A stretch of 64,000 bases of DNA from Rhizobium nepotum 39/7 (GCF_000949865.1 NZ_JWJH01000012.1:131928-195927); one strand, 5' to 3'; shown: positions 33,372 through 44,603, counted from the stretch's first letter. Notes: generated by a model from the letters alone, not told the origin. Program-made: numbers and translations.

Positions 33372-33518
33372 TTATTTGCCGACAGCGGCGCGGGCGACGC
33401 TGGTGATCTGGCTGCGGTCGATGCCGAGATCATGCAGTTCGCGGGTGCTCATGCGGCCCAGTTCGTTGATGGTCTGACGATATTTGCGCCAGTTGTTGAA
33501 GCTGCGTGTAACGTTCAT
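33372..33518 (-). CDS. DUF1127 small protein
   Basis: A 48-residue basic protein, MNVTRSFNNWRKYRQTINEL at the start and GRMSTRELHDLGIDRSQI in the middle, the DUF1127 (YjiS-like) pattern of Arg-rich helix plus STRELxDLGIxR. Small DUF1127 proteins of Agrobacterium and Rhodobacter are tied to RNA metabolism, stress and phosphate or carbon responses, and in Rhodobacter one is co-transcribed with the CcsR cuckoo RNAs, the same layout as here. AAAGGG lies before the ATG at 33518. Missed easily because of its size. Confidence 0.85.
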   Translation of the reverse strand: MNVTRSFNNWRKYRQTINELGRMSTRELHDLGIDRSQITSVARAAVGK

Positions 33519-33733
33519 GACATAACCCTTTCAAGGTGTTGGCGACGTCAGTAACGTTTTCGTTCCGGCGTCCTTCGATGCCCCTTATATGCACCTTGCC
33601 GTGCCCAATGAACAGACAGAATAAGGCAATACACCCATGCACTGGATGCAAGGGTGCCGTCTGAGGTTCCCAGGAAAACAAAAAGCATGGCGCAAATTCA
33701 GTCAGATCGCAGGAGCTTCACGCGCCCCGGACC

Positions 33734-34333
33734 CTAGAACTTGTAGCGGGCACCGAACACATTGGCATTCGTCGCACCCTTCATATTGCCCAGCGTCTTG
33801 CCACCACCTGAGCGGTGGTGCAGCCGCCAGAAGAATTCCGTCGAGGACTCCTCGCTGAAGGACACGTTGATTTCCGGGCCGAGATAAAACAGGACATTGG
33901 CATTGCCGTCATCCTTGATTTCCTCCGCCCGCTCACGACCCGGCTGCGCATCTGTCACAAGGCTCAAGCCTGCCGTGAAGCCTGGCGTAACGAACAGCCG
34001 CTCCCCAAGCCTGATCTCATCATAACGCGCGACCGGCCCCGCCCAGACTTCGCCGGTGAAGCCTTTGCCAAACCTGACAGCAACCCCGATTTCGCCGCCC
34101 AGTTTCACATTGCCGATGCGATAGGGATAAAACTGATAACCGCCACCCAGAATGGCGTTTCTCTCATAGTCCACCGGAATGAGGGCCGCGCTTTTCAGCA
34201 TGTCTTGCGTGGTGAGGGCGCCGCCGAAACCGAATATCGCCTCGCTCGTTTCCGAGGCCACATCTTCCGAAGAAAAAGACGGCGTCGCGACCAGGGCGAT
34301 CGTGGCTGCCAACGACAGACGTGCGATATTCAT
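33734..34333 (-). CDS. PagL-like outer-membrane protein (possible lipid A 3-O-deacylase)
   Basis: A 199-residue exported protein: signal peptide MNIARLSLAATIALVATPSF, then an amphipathic beta-strand pattern ending in RYKF, as in small outer-membrane barrels. Near the C-terminus LHHRSGGG (His173-x-Ser175) matches the catalytic His-x-Ser of PagL-type lipid A deacylases; the third residue of the triad is not obvious. Without it the protein could be a structural barrel. Monocistronic as far as visible. Confidence 0.5.
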   Translation of the reverse strand: MNIARLSLAATIALVATPSFSSEDVASETSEAIFGFGGALTTQDMLKSAALIPVDYERNAILGGGYQFYPYRIGNVKLGGEIGVAVRFGKGFTGEVWAGPVARYDEIRLGERLFVTPGFTAGLSLVTDAQPGRERAEEIKDDGNANVLFYLGPEINVSFSEESSTEFFWRLHHRSGGGKTLGNMKGATNANVFGARYKF

Positions 34334-34487
34334 TTTTGTTACTCCTGAACATGGCCGCTTAGATCCGTCCTAATAAGGGTATTCGTGTAAGGCGAACATA
34401 CCCTTACCGAACACAATTAATTTAACACATTCGGAAATGGACCCCAAACTGGCCTCCGCTGCGGACATGGGCGATATAGGCGACACC

Positions 34488-34517
34488 AAAAAGGCCGTGG
34501 ATGAAACCCACGGCCTT
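34488..34517 (-). terminator. Rho-independent terminator of the alpha-galactoside operon
   Basis: A 10-bp stem AAGGCCGTGG/CCACGGCCTT with a 7-base loop followed by TTTTTGG on the minus strand, 29 bases after the agaL2-type stop codon. Confidence 0.85.
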
Positions 34518-34545
34518 TATCTGTCGCAGTCTGGCAGAACCAGGT

Positions 34546-35919
34546 TTACACCGCCCGCGCCCGCTTCACCTCCACCTGCGTCCATTCCGGCAGCCAGTCG
34601 CGATGCGCGACGAGAAGATCGTCCACGAGAGACCAGATCTGGTCGAGATCGAGTTCCGCCGCCGTATGCGGATCCATCATCGCGGCGTGGAAGATGTGTT
34701 CGCGGTTTTCGGTCATCAGCGCCCGCACCGTCAGTTCCTGCACATTGATGTTGGTGCGCATCAACGCCGTCAGTTGCGGCGGCAATTCGCCGATGAAGGT
34801 CGGCTGCACGCCGTTATGGTCGACAAGGCAAGGTACTTCTGCCGCGCAGTCGGCCGGCAGCGAGGTGATGCAGCCATTGTTGCGCTGGTTGCCGTAGATC
34901 ACCGAGGGTTCGCCGGTCCAGACCGAATTGATGATGGAGGAGGCATATTCCTTGGATTGTTTGACCTCTATCTTATCGGCCGAACGATAGGCCGCCGCCT
35001 GCCCCTTCCAGCGCTCGATCTGCTCGATGCAGCGCTTGGGATATTCATCGAGTGGAATGCCGAACTTCTCGATCAGGTCCTCGCGACCCTCCTTGATGAA
35101 ATAGGGCGTGTATTCGGCGAAATGCTCGGAACTTTCGGTAACGAAATAACCGAGCCGCGTTAGCATCTCGTACCGCACCTTGTTGGGGCAGCGGGGGTTC
35201 CAGCCGGGCTTCGGGGCGCGGCCTTCGCGATAGCCGCGCACCAGATCGGGATAGAGGTTCTTGTAGCTGCCATCAGGCTGGCGGTGTTCGAACTCCAGGA
35301 AGAACGCCATGTGGTTGATACCGGCCGAACGATAGCGGATTTCTTCATAGGGAATATCGAGATCGTGAGCGAGTTCCATGGCCGTGCCCTGCACCGAATG
35401 GCAGAGCCCGACCTGACGGATCGTCGGGTATTTTTCAGCAATCGCCCAGGTGTTGATCGCCATCGGGTTGACATATTGCAGCATGATCGCGTTGGGGCAG
35501 ACGGCCAGAATATCCTCGCAGATTTTCCACAGATGCGGCACGGTGCGCAGGCCCCGCATGATGCCACCGACACCCAGCGTATCGGCGATGGTCTGGCGCA
35601 GGCCGTATTTGCGCGGCACTTCGAAATCGGTGACCGTACAGGGCTCATATCCGCCGATCTGGAAGGCGACGACGACGAAATCGGCACCGGCAAGCGCCTT
35701 TTTCTGGTCGGTGAAGGTCTCGGCTTTCGCCTTCACCCCCAGCGTCGAAATCAGCTTGTTGACGACGATGGCACTTTCTTCCAGCCTTTCGCGGTTGATG
35801 TCCATCAGCGCGATGTTGGCGCCTGAAAGGGCCGGACGTTGCAGCACGTCACCGATGATGTTCTTCATGAACACCGTGGAACCTGCGCCGATAAATGTGA
35901 TCTTGGGATCTCTTGCCAT
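34546..35919 (-). CDS. agaL2: Alpha-galactosidase, glycoside hydrolase family 4 (AgaL2-like)
   Basis: A 457-residue GH4 enzyme. GH4 hydrolases use NAD+ and a divalent metal: the Rossmann motif FIGAGSTVFMKNI is at the N-terminus, the metal ligands Cys in GLCHSVQGT and His in GINHMAFF, and NPMAINTW is also conserved. It cleaves alpha-galactosides such as melibiose and raffinose in the cytoplasm. The start at 35919 has GGAGG seven bases upstream. Last gene of the agp operon, followed by a terminator. It is not a close copy of the other GH4 gene at 42052. Confidence 0.9.
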   Translation of the reverse strand: MARDPKITFIGAGSTVFMKNIIGDVLQRPALSGANIALMDINRERLEESAIVVNKLISTLGVKAKAETFTDQKKALAGADFVVVAFQIGGYEPCTVTDFEVPRKYGLRQTIADTLGVGGIMRGLRTVPHLWKICEDILAVCPNAIMLQYVNPMAINTWAIAEKYPTIRQVGLCHSVQGTAMELAHDLDIPYEEIRYRSAGINHMAFFLEFEHRQPDGSYKNLYPDLVRGYREGRAPKPGWNPRCPNKVRYEMLTRLGYFVTESSEHFAEYTPYFIKEGREDLIEKFGIPLDEYPKRCIEQIERWKGQAAAYRSADKIEVKQSKEYASSIINSVWTGEPSVIYGNQRNNGCITSLPADCAAEVPCLVDHNGVQPTFIGELPPQLTALMRTNINVQELTVRALMTENREHIFHAAMMDPHTAAELDLDQIWSLVDDLLVAHRDWLPEWTQVEVKRARAV

Positions 35920-35941
35920 TTCTACCTCCGGCATTTGGCAT

Positions 35942-37609
<1,668 letters not shown>

Positions 37610-37621
37610 GTTACGCTCCTC

Positions 37622-38758
37622 TCAATAGGGATCGACAGCATCGCGAAGGCCATCGCCCAGCGCGTTGAAGGCGAAAACGGTGACCAGCACGAAACCGACC
37701 GGGGCGAGAATCCACGGATAGGAACCGATGACGGAATAGGTGGCCGTATCCTGCAACATCAGCCCCCAGGAAATCAGCGGCGGTTTGACCGCGAAACCGA
37801 GGAAACCGAGGAAGGATTCGAGCAGCACAACGCTTGGGATATGCAGGGTGACGGCGACGATGACGTGGCTCATCACATTCGGCAGGATATGCTGGAAGAT
37901 GATGCGCCGGTCCGTAGCCCCCACGGCAATTGCCGCGCGGACATAATCGATCCGCGCCAGCGCCAGCGTCTTGCCGCGCACCTCACGCGACATCTGCGCC
38001 CAGCCGAGCGCCGACATGACACCGACGACGAACACGAGAAAGACCGTGGTTGGCGCAGTGACCGGGATGAGCGAGGTCAGCGCGAGATAGAGCGGCAATT
38101 GCGGGAAGGCCAGAACGACTTCGACGAAACGCTGCACCCAGGCATCCAGAGGACCGCCGAAATATCCTGATATCAACCCGACGCTGGTGCCGATAACGGT
38201 AACGATGGTCACGACGCTGAGCGCGATGGCAAGCGAGATGCGTGAGCCGTAAATAGCGCGCGACAGCACGTCACGCCCGAACTTGTCGGTGCCGAGAAAA
38301 TGCACCGGCTGACCATCGGTGGAGCCGAAGAAATGACGGTTTGCCGGAATGAGACCGAGCACCCGGTATTCTGCGCCTTTTACGAAAAAGCCGAGATGGA
38401 CGGGGTTGTCATAGTCGGGACCGACAATGGGTTGGAACGTTACCGGATCGAGTTCGTCCGTTTCCGCCGTAGCGTAGACCCGAGGCAAAAGGCTGATATT
38501 GCCGTCCCTGTCGGAGAAATGCACCACCTGCGGCGGCGAGAAACTGTCATGGGTTTCAAGCGGGTTCATCGGCGCGAAAAAATCGGCGAAGACGGAGATC
38601 GTAATCAAAAGCACCACAAGCACCAGCCCCACCATGCCGGTGAACGAGCGTCTCAGACGCCGCCATACGAGTGCGAGATAGCTCTCATTGCCTTGAACGC
38701 CACGCTCGGGCTTCGGTGCGACGGCCGTTTCATTCTTGAGTTCGTCAACTGCCACCAT
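37622..38758 (-). CDS. agpC: ABC transporter permease, OppC type (AgpC-like)
   Basis: A 378-residue inner-membrane permease with an N-terminal cytoplasmic extension, one membrane segment near 40-60, a long periplasmic insert and five C-terminal segments; the EAA-type loop is around ATDRRIIFQHILPNVMSH. The start at 38758 is chosen because GGGAGG lies eight bases upstream; it begins one base from the agpB stop. Confidence 0.9.
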   Translation of the reverse strand: MVAVDELKNETAVAPKPERGVQGNESYLALVWRRLRRSFTGMVGLVLVVLLITISVFADFFAPMNPLETHDSFSPPQVVHFSDRDGNISLLPRVYATAETDELDPVTFQPIVGPDYDNPVHLGFFVKGAEYRVLGLIPANRHFFGSTDGQPVHFLGTDKFGRDVLSRAIYGSRISLAIALSVVTIVTVIGTSVGLISGYFGGPLDAWVQRFVEVVLAFPQLPLYLALTSLIPVTAPTTVFLVFVVGVMSALGWAQMSREVRGKTLALARIDYVRAAIAVGATDRRIIFQHILPNVMSHVIVAVTLHIPSVVLLESFLGFLGFAVKPPLISWGLMLQDTATYSVIGSYPWILAPVGFVLVTVFAFNALGDGLRDAVDPY

Positions 38759-38759
38759 C

Positions 38760-39767
38760 TCAAGCCCTCCCGAATTCGCGCACACGCGGGTCGAGCATGG
38801 CGAGCAGCATGTCGGCGACGATATTGCCGATGATGAGCGTGGCGGCGAGCACCATCATGAAGGTTGCGGTGACATAGACATCGCCCACCGCCATGGACCC
38901 GACAATGGCGGGACCGACGGTCGGAAGCGCGAAGATGATCGCGGTTTCGATCTCGCCGCTCAGCATATAGGGCAGCACGACACCCTGATACATGACGAGC
39001 GGATGCACGGCGTTCGGCACGGCATGGCGCAGGATGACGGCGCCTTCAGAAAGGCCCTTGGCCCGCGCCGTCTCAACATATTGAGCGTTCAGCGTATCCA
39101 GAAGATTGCCGCGCATGACCCGCATATTATAGGCAAGCCCGCCGAAGACGGCGATGGCGACCACCGGCCAGACATGACTGACGAGATCGACGAATTTCCC
39201 CCATGACCAAGGCGCGCCGCCATATTGCGGTGAGAAAAAACTGCCGATTTCCGACACGTCGAAATGAAACACCATCAGGTAGACGAGAATCAACGCCATC
39301 AGAAAGCGTGGAATGGTCATACCGAGAAACGCGACGGTCGAAAGGAGGTTGTCGATCCAGGAATATTGTCTGGTGGCGGCCCAGATGCCGAAACCGATGC
39401 CGAGAAGCGATGCGAGGATGTGGCAGACCAGCGCCAGTGCAATGGTGCGTGGCAGGCGTTCACCAACCACATCGGCGACCGGCTTGTTGTAATAGAAGCT
39501 GTAGCCGAAATCGCCGCGTGTGACGATGCCGCCGATCCAGTTGAAATATTGTACGACGAGCGGCTTATCGAGACCGTGTTCGATACGGTAGGCCCGCGCC
39601 TGCGCTTCCGCCTGCTCGAACGACGCGCCGCCCTGGTTCATCAGTTGCGAACGGATGTAGTCGGCATAGTCGCCGGGCGGTGCCTGGATGATGGCGAATG
39701 TCACCACGCTCAGGATCAACAGCACCGGAATGGCGGAGCCTATGCGTATCGTCAGAAATCTCAGCAT
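38760..39767 (-). CDS. agpB: ABC transporter permease, OppB type (AgpB-like)
   Basis: A 335-residue OppB/DppB permease with six membrane segments. It starts with the family pattern LRFLTIRIGSAIPVLLILSV and carries the EAA loop YVETARAKGLSEGAVILRHA. GGAGG lies ten bases before the ATG. It forms the channel with AgpC. Confidence 0.92.
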   Translation of the reverse strand: MLRFLTIRIGSAIPVLLILSVVTFAIIQAPPGDYADYIRSQLMNQGGASFEQAEAQARAYRIEHGLDKPLVVQYFNWIGGIVTRGDFGYSFYYNKPVADVVGERLPRTIALALVCHILASLLGIGFGIWAATRQYSWIDNLLSTVAFLGMTIPRFLMALILVYLMVFHFDVSEIGSFFSPQYGGAPWSWGKFVDLVSHVWPVVAIAVFGGLAYNMRVMRGNLLDTLNAQYVETARAKGLSEGAVILRHAVPNAVHPLVMYQGVVLPYMLSGEIETAIIFALPTVGPAIVGSMAVGDVYVTATFMMVLAATLIIGNIVADMLLAMLDPRVREFGRA

Positions 39768-39854
39768 CGAGCGGTTTTCCTCCGTTTGGGCGAGCCGTGT
39801 GTCTCCGGCCGCGCTTCACGCGCGACCGGTACCGGGTTTTCTCCGGGAGGAGTT

Positions 39855-41942
39855 CTAGTTGATCGGGCCGCCCTCGCCGGGCTTGCCGGGAAGCTGCTGG
39901 GGATAAAGTTCGTACTTGCCCTGCTTGTCGGCCGCGACCCACAGGCGTTCGCGGATGATGGCGTCTTCGGCCCAGTTGAACATGAAGATCGGCGTTCCCT
40001 GCGGCACGTTGGAGAAGCGCTTGTTGACGATCAGCGCGCCCGGATATTCGGTGAGGCCAATCGTGTAGAGGTTCTGCGTATAGACCTTCTGATATTGCTT
40101 CATCAGTTCCGCACGCTCGGCATTATCCTGCGAGGAAATGAACTTGCGCACGAGATCGGCCATCTCCTTTTCGAACGGCATCAAATCCAGTTCCTTGCCT
40201 TCCGGCGCGCGGTGGTTCCAGCTGGTACGCGGACCAACGGGCGCCAGTTGCTCGGTGTTTTGCACCACCGACGACAGCTCAGTGGAATTGCGCCGCACCA
40301 GCCAGTCGAACTGACCGCCATAATGCGCCGCATCGCGCTGATTGGAATCGAGGCTGTTGATGACGAGGCGCAGGCCGAGTTTCGCCATCTGTCCGACGAG
40401 GCCTTCCGCAAGGCTCTTGTCCGTCGTGTAGCCATTGTTGACCAGAAGAATGATCTCGACATTACGGCCGCCAAGCGTCTCCTTCGGGAAGTTCAGGAAA
40501 CCGTCGCCATCGGTGTCCTTCAGGCCGATTTCCGCAAGTGCGGCCTTGGCGACTTCAAGGTCGAAGGGGTAATAGACCGTGGAATTGCGGTCATAGAAGC
40601 TGGTGCCGGAGGAAACCCCACCGGGATAGATCGCCGTGAACGGACCTTTGACGAGTGAATCGCCGATCGCCTTGCGGTCGATGGCGGAGGTCACGGCCTT
40701 GCGGAACACCTCGTTGCGGTTCAGTTCACGAATGGCCTGTCCGCGCTCGTCCGGGTTGCCCCAGCCATTGGCGGAAAAGTTCATCTGCAGATTATAACCG
40801 ATCAGGCGCGGCCCGAAGGCAAGACGTGCCGGAGCATTCGGATCGGCGGCGCGTTTGAGCGATGCGACGAAGTTTTCCGGCTGCTCGAGATTGGAGAAAT
40901 CGCCCGATCCCGCCACGGCCTGCACATCGCGATCGGCCCAGGTGGAAAGCTTGTAATGAAGTTCGTTGAGGTAGGGCAGCTGCTGGCCCTTCTCGTCGAC
41001 TTTCCAGTAATAGGGATTGCGCCTGAGCACGATGATGTCGTCAGGACGGTATTCCACCGGCACCCAGGCGCCCATGACAGGCATGTTCATGTATTCCGGC
41101 GGAAAGGCATTCTTGAACTGGTTATAGGTGTTCTTGGAATATTTCGGATGCTGCGGCTTCAGAATATGCGATGGTCCCGGGCAAAAGCTCGGATAGGCCA
41201 TGGTGTAGAGATATTGCTTGGGAAAGGCGCTCTTGAAGGCCCATTCCACCGTATAGTCGTCGATCTTCTTGAGCGTAGTGCCCTCGCCGAAAGCCTCCGG
41301 CGACGCCCCGCCGCCGAGCGGCGAGACATTCGGATCGAGAACCGCATCCTCCCAGTAGAACATCACGTCATCGGCATTGAAGGCTTCGCCGTCCGACCAT
41401 TTCGCGCCCTTGACCAGATGCATCGTCAGCCTGTGGCCGTCCTCCGACCATTCCCAGCTTTTGGCCAGATTGGGCAGCGGCTCGGTATCCTTGGCATCCA
41501 CCTGAAACAGCGGCGCCGTGCGCGTCAGGCATTCGGAAAGCGCGATATCGATACCGCCCCAGCCCTGGCTCTGGCCGGCAATGTAATTCCAGCCCTCAGG
41601 GCGGCCACCGACCACATGGCGCATGGTATCGCCATAGAGACCAACGCCATCGGGCATGTTGCCGGTCTTGTAGACAAGCGGCTCTTCCGGCAGGCGTTCC
41701 TTGAGCGGCGGCAGCTTGCCGGTCTTTTCGAACTTCTCGGTGACCCAGTCAGGCTCGCTATAGTTCGGCAGCGCCTTGAACTCGAGGATCGAGTCCCGCG
41801 CCACATAATTGATCTTGCCTTCAGCCGGAAATTGCGGCGGCTCCGGCGGCGTGGTGGTCTCGAAGGCATTCGCACTGAGTGCGATCATCGAAACACCGAG
41901 ACCCAGTGCCGAGATGATACCGATCTTGCGTTGAAGTTGCAT
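39855..41942 (-). CDS. agpA: Periplasmic alpha-galactoside-binding protein (AgpA-like, family 5)
   Basis: A 695-residue SBP_bac_5 binding protein, long as in rhizobial AgpA. Signal peptide: KIGIISALGLGVSMIALSA, cleavage after NAFA-like ANAF. The family core is visible at LAKSWEWSEDGHRLTMHLVK and KWSDGEAFNADDVMFYWE. The ATG at 41942 is preferred over one two codons upstream because GGGAGG is seven bases away. In Sinorhizobium AgpA is needed for growth on melibiose and raffinose although the family is better known for peptides. Assignment rests on gene order and neighbours. Confidence 0.88.
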   Translation of the reverse strand: MQLQRKIGIISALGLGVSMIALSANAFETTTPPEPPQFPAEGKINYVARDSILEFKALPNYSEPDWVTEKFEKTGKLPPLKERLPEEPLVYKTGNMPDGVGLYGDTMRHVVGGRPEGWNYIAGQSQGWGGIDIALSECLTRTAPLFQVDAKDTEPLPNLAKSWEWSEDGHRLTMHLVKGAKWSDGEAFNADDVMFYWEDAVLDPNVSPLGGGASPEAFGEGTTLKKIDDYTVEWAFKSAFPKQYLYTMAYPSFCPGPSHILKPQHPKYSKNTYNQFKNAFPPEYMNMPVMGAWVPVEYRPDDIIVLRRNPYYWKVDEKGQQLPYLNELHYKLSTWADRDVQAVAGSGDFSNLEQPENFVASLKRAADPNAPARLAFGPRLIGYNLQMNFSANGWGNPDERGQAIRELNRNEVFRKAVTSAIDRKAIGDSLVKGPFTAIYPGGVSSGTSFYDRNSTVYYPFDLEVAKAALAEIGLKDTDGDGFLNFPKETLGGRNVEIILLVNNGYTTDKSLAEGLVGQMAKLGLRLVINSLDSNQRDAAHYGGQFDWLVRRNSTELSSVVQNTEQLAPVGPRTSWNHRAPEGKELDLMPFEKEMADLVRKFISSQDNAERAELMKQYQKVYTQNLYTIGLTEYPGALIVNKRFSNVPQGTPIFMFNWAEDAIIRERLWVAADKQGKYELYPQQLPGKPGEGGPIN

Positions 41943-42051
41943 CGTCATTCCTCCCAAATGGCAGCTCTTCGACCGCCCACCCTCTGTGATCGCGGTAATC
42001 CCGACGGCGAACTCCCTTGTCACCGCCGGCCTGTTTCCATGCTCTGTTTCC

Positions 42052-43518
42052 TCAAACAGCCTTTTTCAGCGCCGACTTCTCGGCCCGCAATTCCTCGATG
42101 GAGCGCACGTTGCGGCGCGCAGCCCCCGCCCAATCGCGGGTCTTGACGCTTGATTTTGCAAGGCGCTCCTTCGCCGCCGGCACGGCGTCCGCATATTGCG
42201 GCAGCCAGCGCGCCTGCGCGACGACCATTTCGTCCACCATCTGCCAGACCTCCTCCGGCGTGGCGACGGCACCCACCAAGGGGTCATGCAGCACAGCAAG
42301 CTTCAAGAGATCGATATCGCCGCTGACCGCCGCATGCACAGACATGCGCTGGACGTTGATGGAGGCCATGCAGGTGGCCGCGCATGCTTCCGGCAGGGTC
42401 ACGCCCGAGGCCATGTTGATGCCAAAACGGTCCACGAAACCGGGCGATTCAATGATCGCATCGGAAGGCAAATTGCTGATGACGCCATTGTTCTTGACGT
42501 TGAAGTGGCCGCGATAGACACGCCCCGTCTCCAGCGCTTCGAGAATATGGCTCGCATGTTCGTTGGAACGCTTGGCCGGATCGATCGGCTTGCCGGCAGA
42601 GGCCAGGAATTGCGGGAATTCCGTTTCGAACCAGTTTCGCGTCTCGGTGGAGTGGCGCAGATAACCGCCGGTTTCCCCGTGAATCCAGTCGGACATGTCG
42701 ATCCAACGGGCGATTTCATCCGGCCGCTTGCGATACCAAGGCAGATATTCCGACAGATGACCGTTGCTCTCCGTCGAATAGACGCCAAAGCGTTTCAGCA
42801 CGTCGATGCGCAGCTTCTCCTGCTGCGAGAAAACCGGATGCGCCTCGAAAGCCGCCACCAGCTCATCCTTTTCGATCTTGCGGCCATTAAGCCTCAGATC
42901 GATGAACCATGTCTGGTGGTTGATGCCGGAGCAGATGTAATCCAGTTCGGAAACATTTTCCGCACCGAAAATCTCGGCGATCTGTTCGGCCCCATGCTGC
43001 ACGCCGTGGCAGAGACCAACCGTATCCACCTTGCCATATTCGATGGCGGCCCATGTGTTCATGGCCATGGGGTTGGCATAATTGAGGAATTTTGCACCGG
43101 GTGCGGCAACTTCCCGGATATCCTTGCAGAAATCCAGAATGACCGGAATGTTGCGCTGGCCGTAGAGAATGCCGCCGGCGCAGATCGTGTCGCCGACGCA
43201 TTGGTCGATCCCGTATTTCAGCGGAATGCGGATATCGTCCGCATAGGCTTCCAGCCCCCCGACCCGCACACAGCTTATGATGTATTTCGCACCCTCCAAC
43301 GCCCGCCGCCGGTCCGTATGCGCCGTCACCTTCACCGGAAATCCGTTGGCGTCGACGACCTTGTCGAGGATCGCCCTGATCATATCGAGATTGTGCTGGC
43401 TGATATCGGTCAGTGCGACTTCGATGTCGCGAAACTCTGGGACGCACAAAAGATCGGTGAACAGTTTTTTCGTGAATCCGACGCTGCCGGCACCGATTAT
43501 AGCGATTTTGAAACTCAT
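42052..43518 (-). CDS. agaL1: Alpha-galactosidase, glycoside hydrolase family 4 (AgaL1-like)
   Basis: A 488-residue NAD+- and metal-dependent GH4 enzyme: IAIIGAGSVGFTKKLF at the N-terminus, NPMAMNTW, metal Cys in GLCHGVQHG and His in GINHQTWF. It is the first gene of the operon, divergent from the AraC regulator. The start at 43518 begins exactly at the Rossmann strand and has AGAGGTGG upstream; the frame extends 36 codons further without sense. Together with AgaL2 it hydrolyses imported galactosides; why two are kept is unknown. Confidence 0.9.
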   Translation of the reverse strand: MSFKIAIIGAGSVGFTKKLFTDLLCVPEFRDIEVALTDISQHNLDMIRAILDKVVDANGFPVKVTAHTDRRRALEGAKYIISCVRVGGLEAYADDIRIPLKYGIDQCVGDTICAGGILYGQRNIPVILDFCKDIREVAAPGAKFLNYANPMAMNTWAAIEYGKVDTVGLCHGVQHGAEQIAEIFGAENVSELDYICSGINHQTWFIDLRLNGRKIEKDELVAAFEAHPVFSQQEKLRIDVLKRFGVYSTESNGHLSEYLPWYRKRPDEIARWIDMSDWIHGETGGYLRHSTETRNWFETEFPQFLASAGKPIDPAKRSNEHASHILEALETGRVYRGHFNVKNNGVISNLPSDAIIESPGFVDRFGINMASGVTLPEACAATCMASINVQRMSVHAAVSGDIDLLKLAVLHDPLVGAVATPEEVWQMVDEMVVAQARWLPQYADAVPAAKERLAKSSVKTRDWAGAARRNVRSIEELRAEKSALKKAV

Positions 43519-43598
43519 GACGCCACCTCTATTGCAAATCGAACGGGTGAAACGGGCCGAAGGATCGTAAAATGGCGCTGCAGAAAAATACCCGTAAG

Positions 43599-43683
43599 AA
43601 TCCCGAAAAACCGGCACTCCTCCCAAAATTTCGGCAACAAAATCCCGCTGGCTGTCTCCTCGGATCGGGATTATGCGTATAAT
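43599..43683. promoter_or_regulatory. AATCCCG repeats and -10 box between agaL1 and agpT
   Basis: AATCCCG occurs at 43599-43605 and 43641-43647 (42 bases apart) and inverted at 43666-43672. A perfect TATAAT for the AraC gene is at 43678-43683. The repeats are candidate half-sites for the AraC-type activator. Confidence 0.4.
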
Positions 43684-43715
43684 GACGGATAGGACCAGAG
43701 AAGGATTATGCTTTC

Positions 43716-44603
43716 ATGGGTAATTTTGTGCTGCGCGATTTGACCGATCAGGGACCGGGCATGCGCACGGTTTCTCTACCGCGCGGCCGCCAGACCCTGC
43801 ACACCATGCCCACCAGCAGTGGTTATGAAATCCGCCGTGGCGGCAATTACGATTGGGACGGGCGAAGGCGCGGACAGACACCGTTCACCGTGCTGCAATA
43901 TTGCATCGCCGGCCAGGGCAACCTGCGCTACGAAAACCGTCATTATCTGGTGAAACCGGGCGAGACCCTGCTTCTGCTCATCCCCCACAACCACCGCTAC
44001 TGGCTGGAAGAGGGCAAGGAATGGGAGTTTTTCTGGATCTCCATGAATGGCGAGGAAGCTTTGCGCATTCACCGCAATATTCTCTCCGTCACCGGCCCTA
44101 TCCTGAAGCTCCAGCCAGAGACCGTCGATCATCTCGCGGAATGCTGCTCACGTCTCGTCAACGGCGCGGAAACACCGGGTGCGGCCTCGGCCGTTGCCTA
44201 TGAGGCGGCGATGACGCTTTATGACGATGTCTTCGGGTCACATCCCTCCTTCGGCGGCGAATATCGCACCATGCAGCAGGTGCTGAGCTATATTGACGGG
44301 CATCTGGGCGAACGTCTTTCCGTCAGCGATCTCGCCGCCGTCGCCGGCCTCAGCCGCGCGCATTTCTCCCGCATCTTCACCGCAAGCGAAGGACTGCCAC
44401 CAGCCGAATTTGTGTTGCAACGACGGTTACGGCGGGCAGCCAAGCTTCTCACCACCGCCGGAAATATCCCGATCAAGGAAGTTTCCGTGCTGTGCGGCTT
44501 CGAGGATCCGAACTACTTCTCCAAAGTCTTCCGCAGGCTTTACGGCATCAATCCAAGCGAATTCCGTACCACCGGCATGTATGCGAGCGTTAGACAGAAT
44601 TGA
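43716..44603 (+). CDS. agpT: AraC-family activator (AgpT-like)
   Basis: A 295-residue regulator: N-terminal cupin-like sugar-binding domain (VLQYCIAGQGNLRYENRHYL, KPGETLLLLIPHNHRYW) and two C-terminal AraC helix-turn-helix motifs (SVSDLAAVAGLSRAHFSRIF; IKEVSVLCGFEDPNYFSKVF). Divergent from agaL1, as AgpT is in Sinorhizobium, where it activates the agp operon on melibiose or raffinose. The same role is inferred here from gene order. Confidence 0.88.
   Translation: MGNFVLRDLTDQGPGMRTVSLPRGRQTLHTMPTSSGYEIRRGGNYDWDGRRRGQTPFTVLQYCIAGQGNLRYENRHYLVKPGETLLLLIPHNHRYWLEEGKEWEFFWISMNGEEALRIHRNILSVTGPILKLQPETVDHLAECCSRLVNGAETPGAASAVAYEAAMTLYDDVFGSHPSFGGEYRTMQQVLSYIDGHLGERLSVSDLAAVAGLSRAHFSRIFTASEGLPPAEFVLQRRLRRAAKLLTTAGNIPIKEVSVLCGFEDPNYFSKVFRRLYGINPSEFRTTGMYASVRQN

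Noticed and set aside
39264..42146. Two long plus-strand open frames opposite the agp genes
   Set aside because: Antisense shadows; low-complexity basic sequence without known folds.
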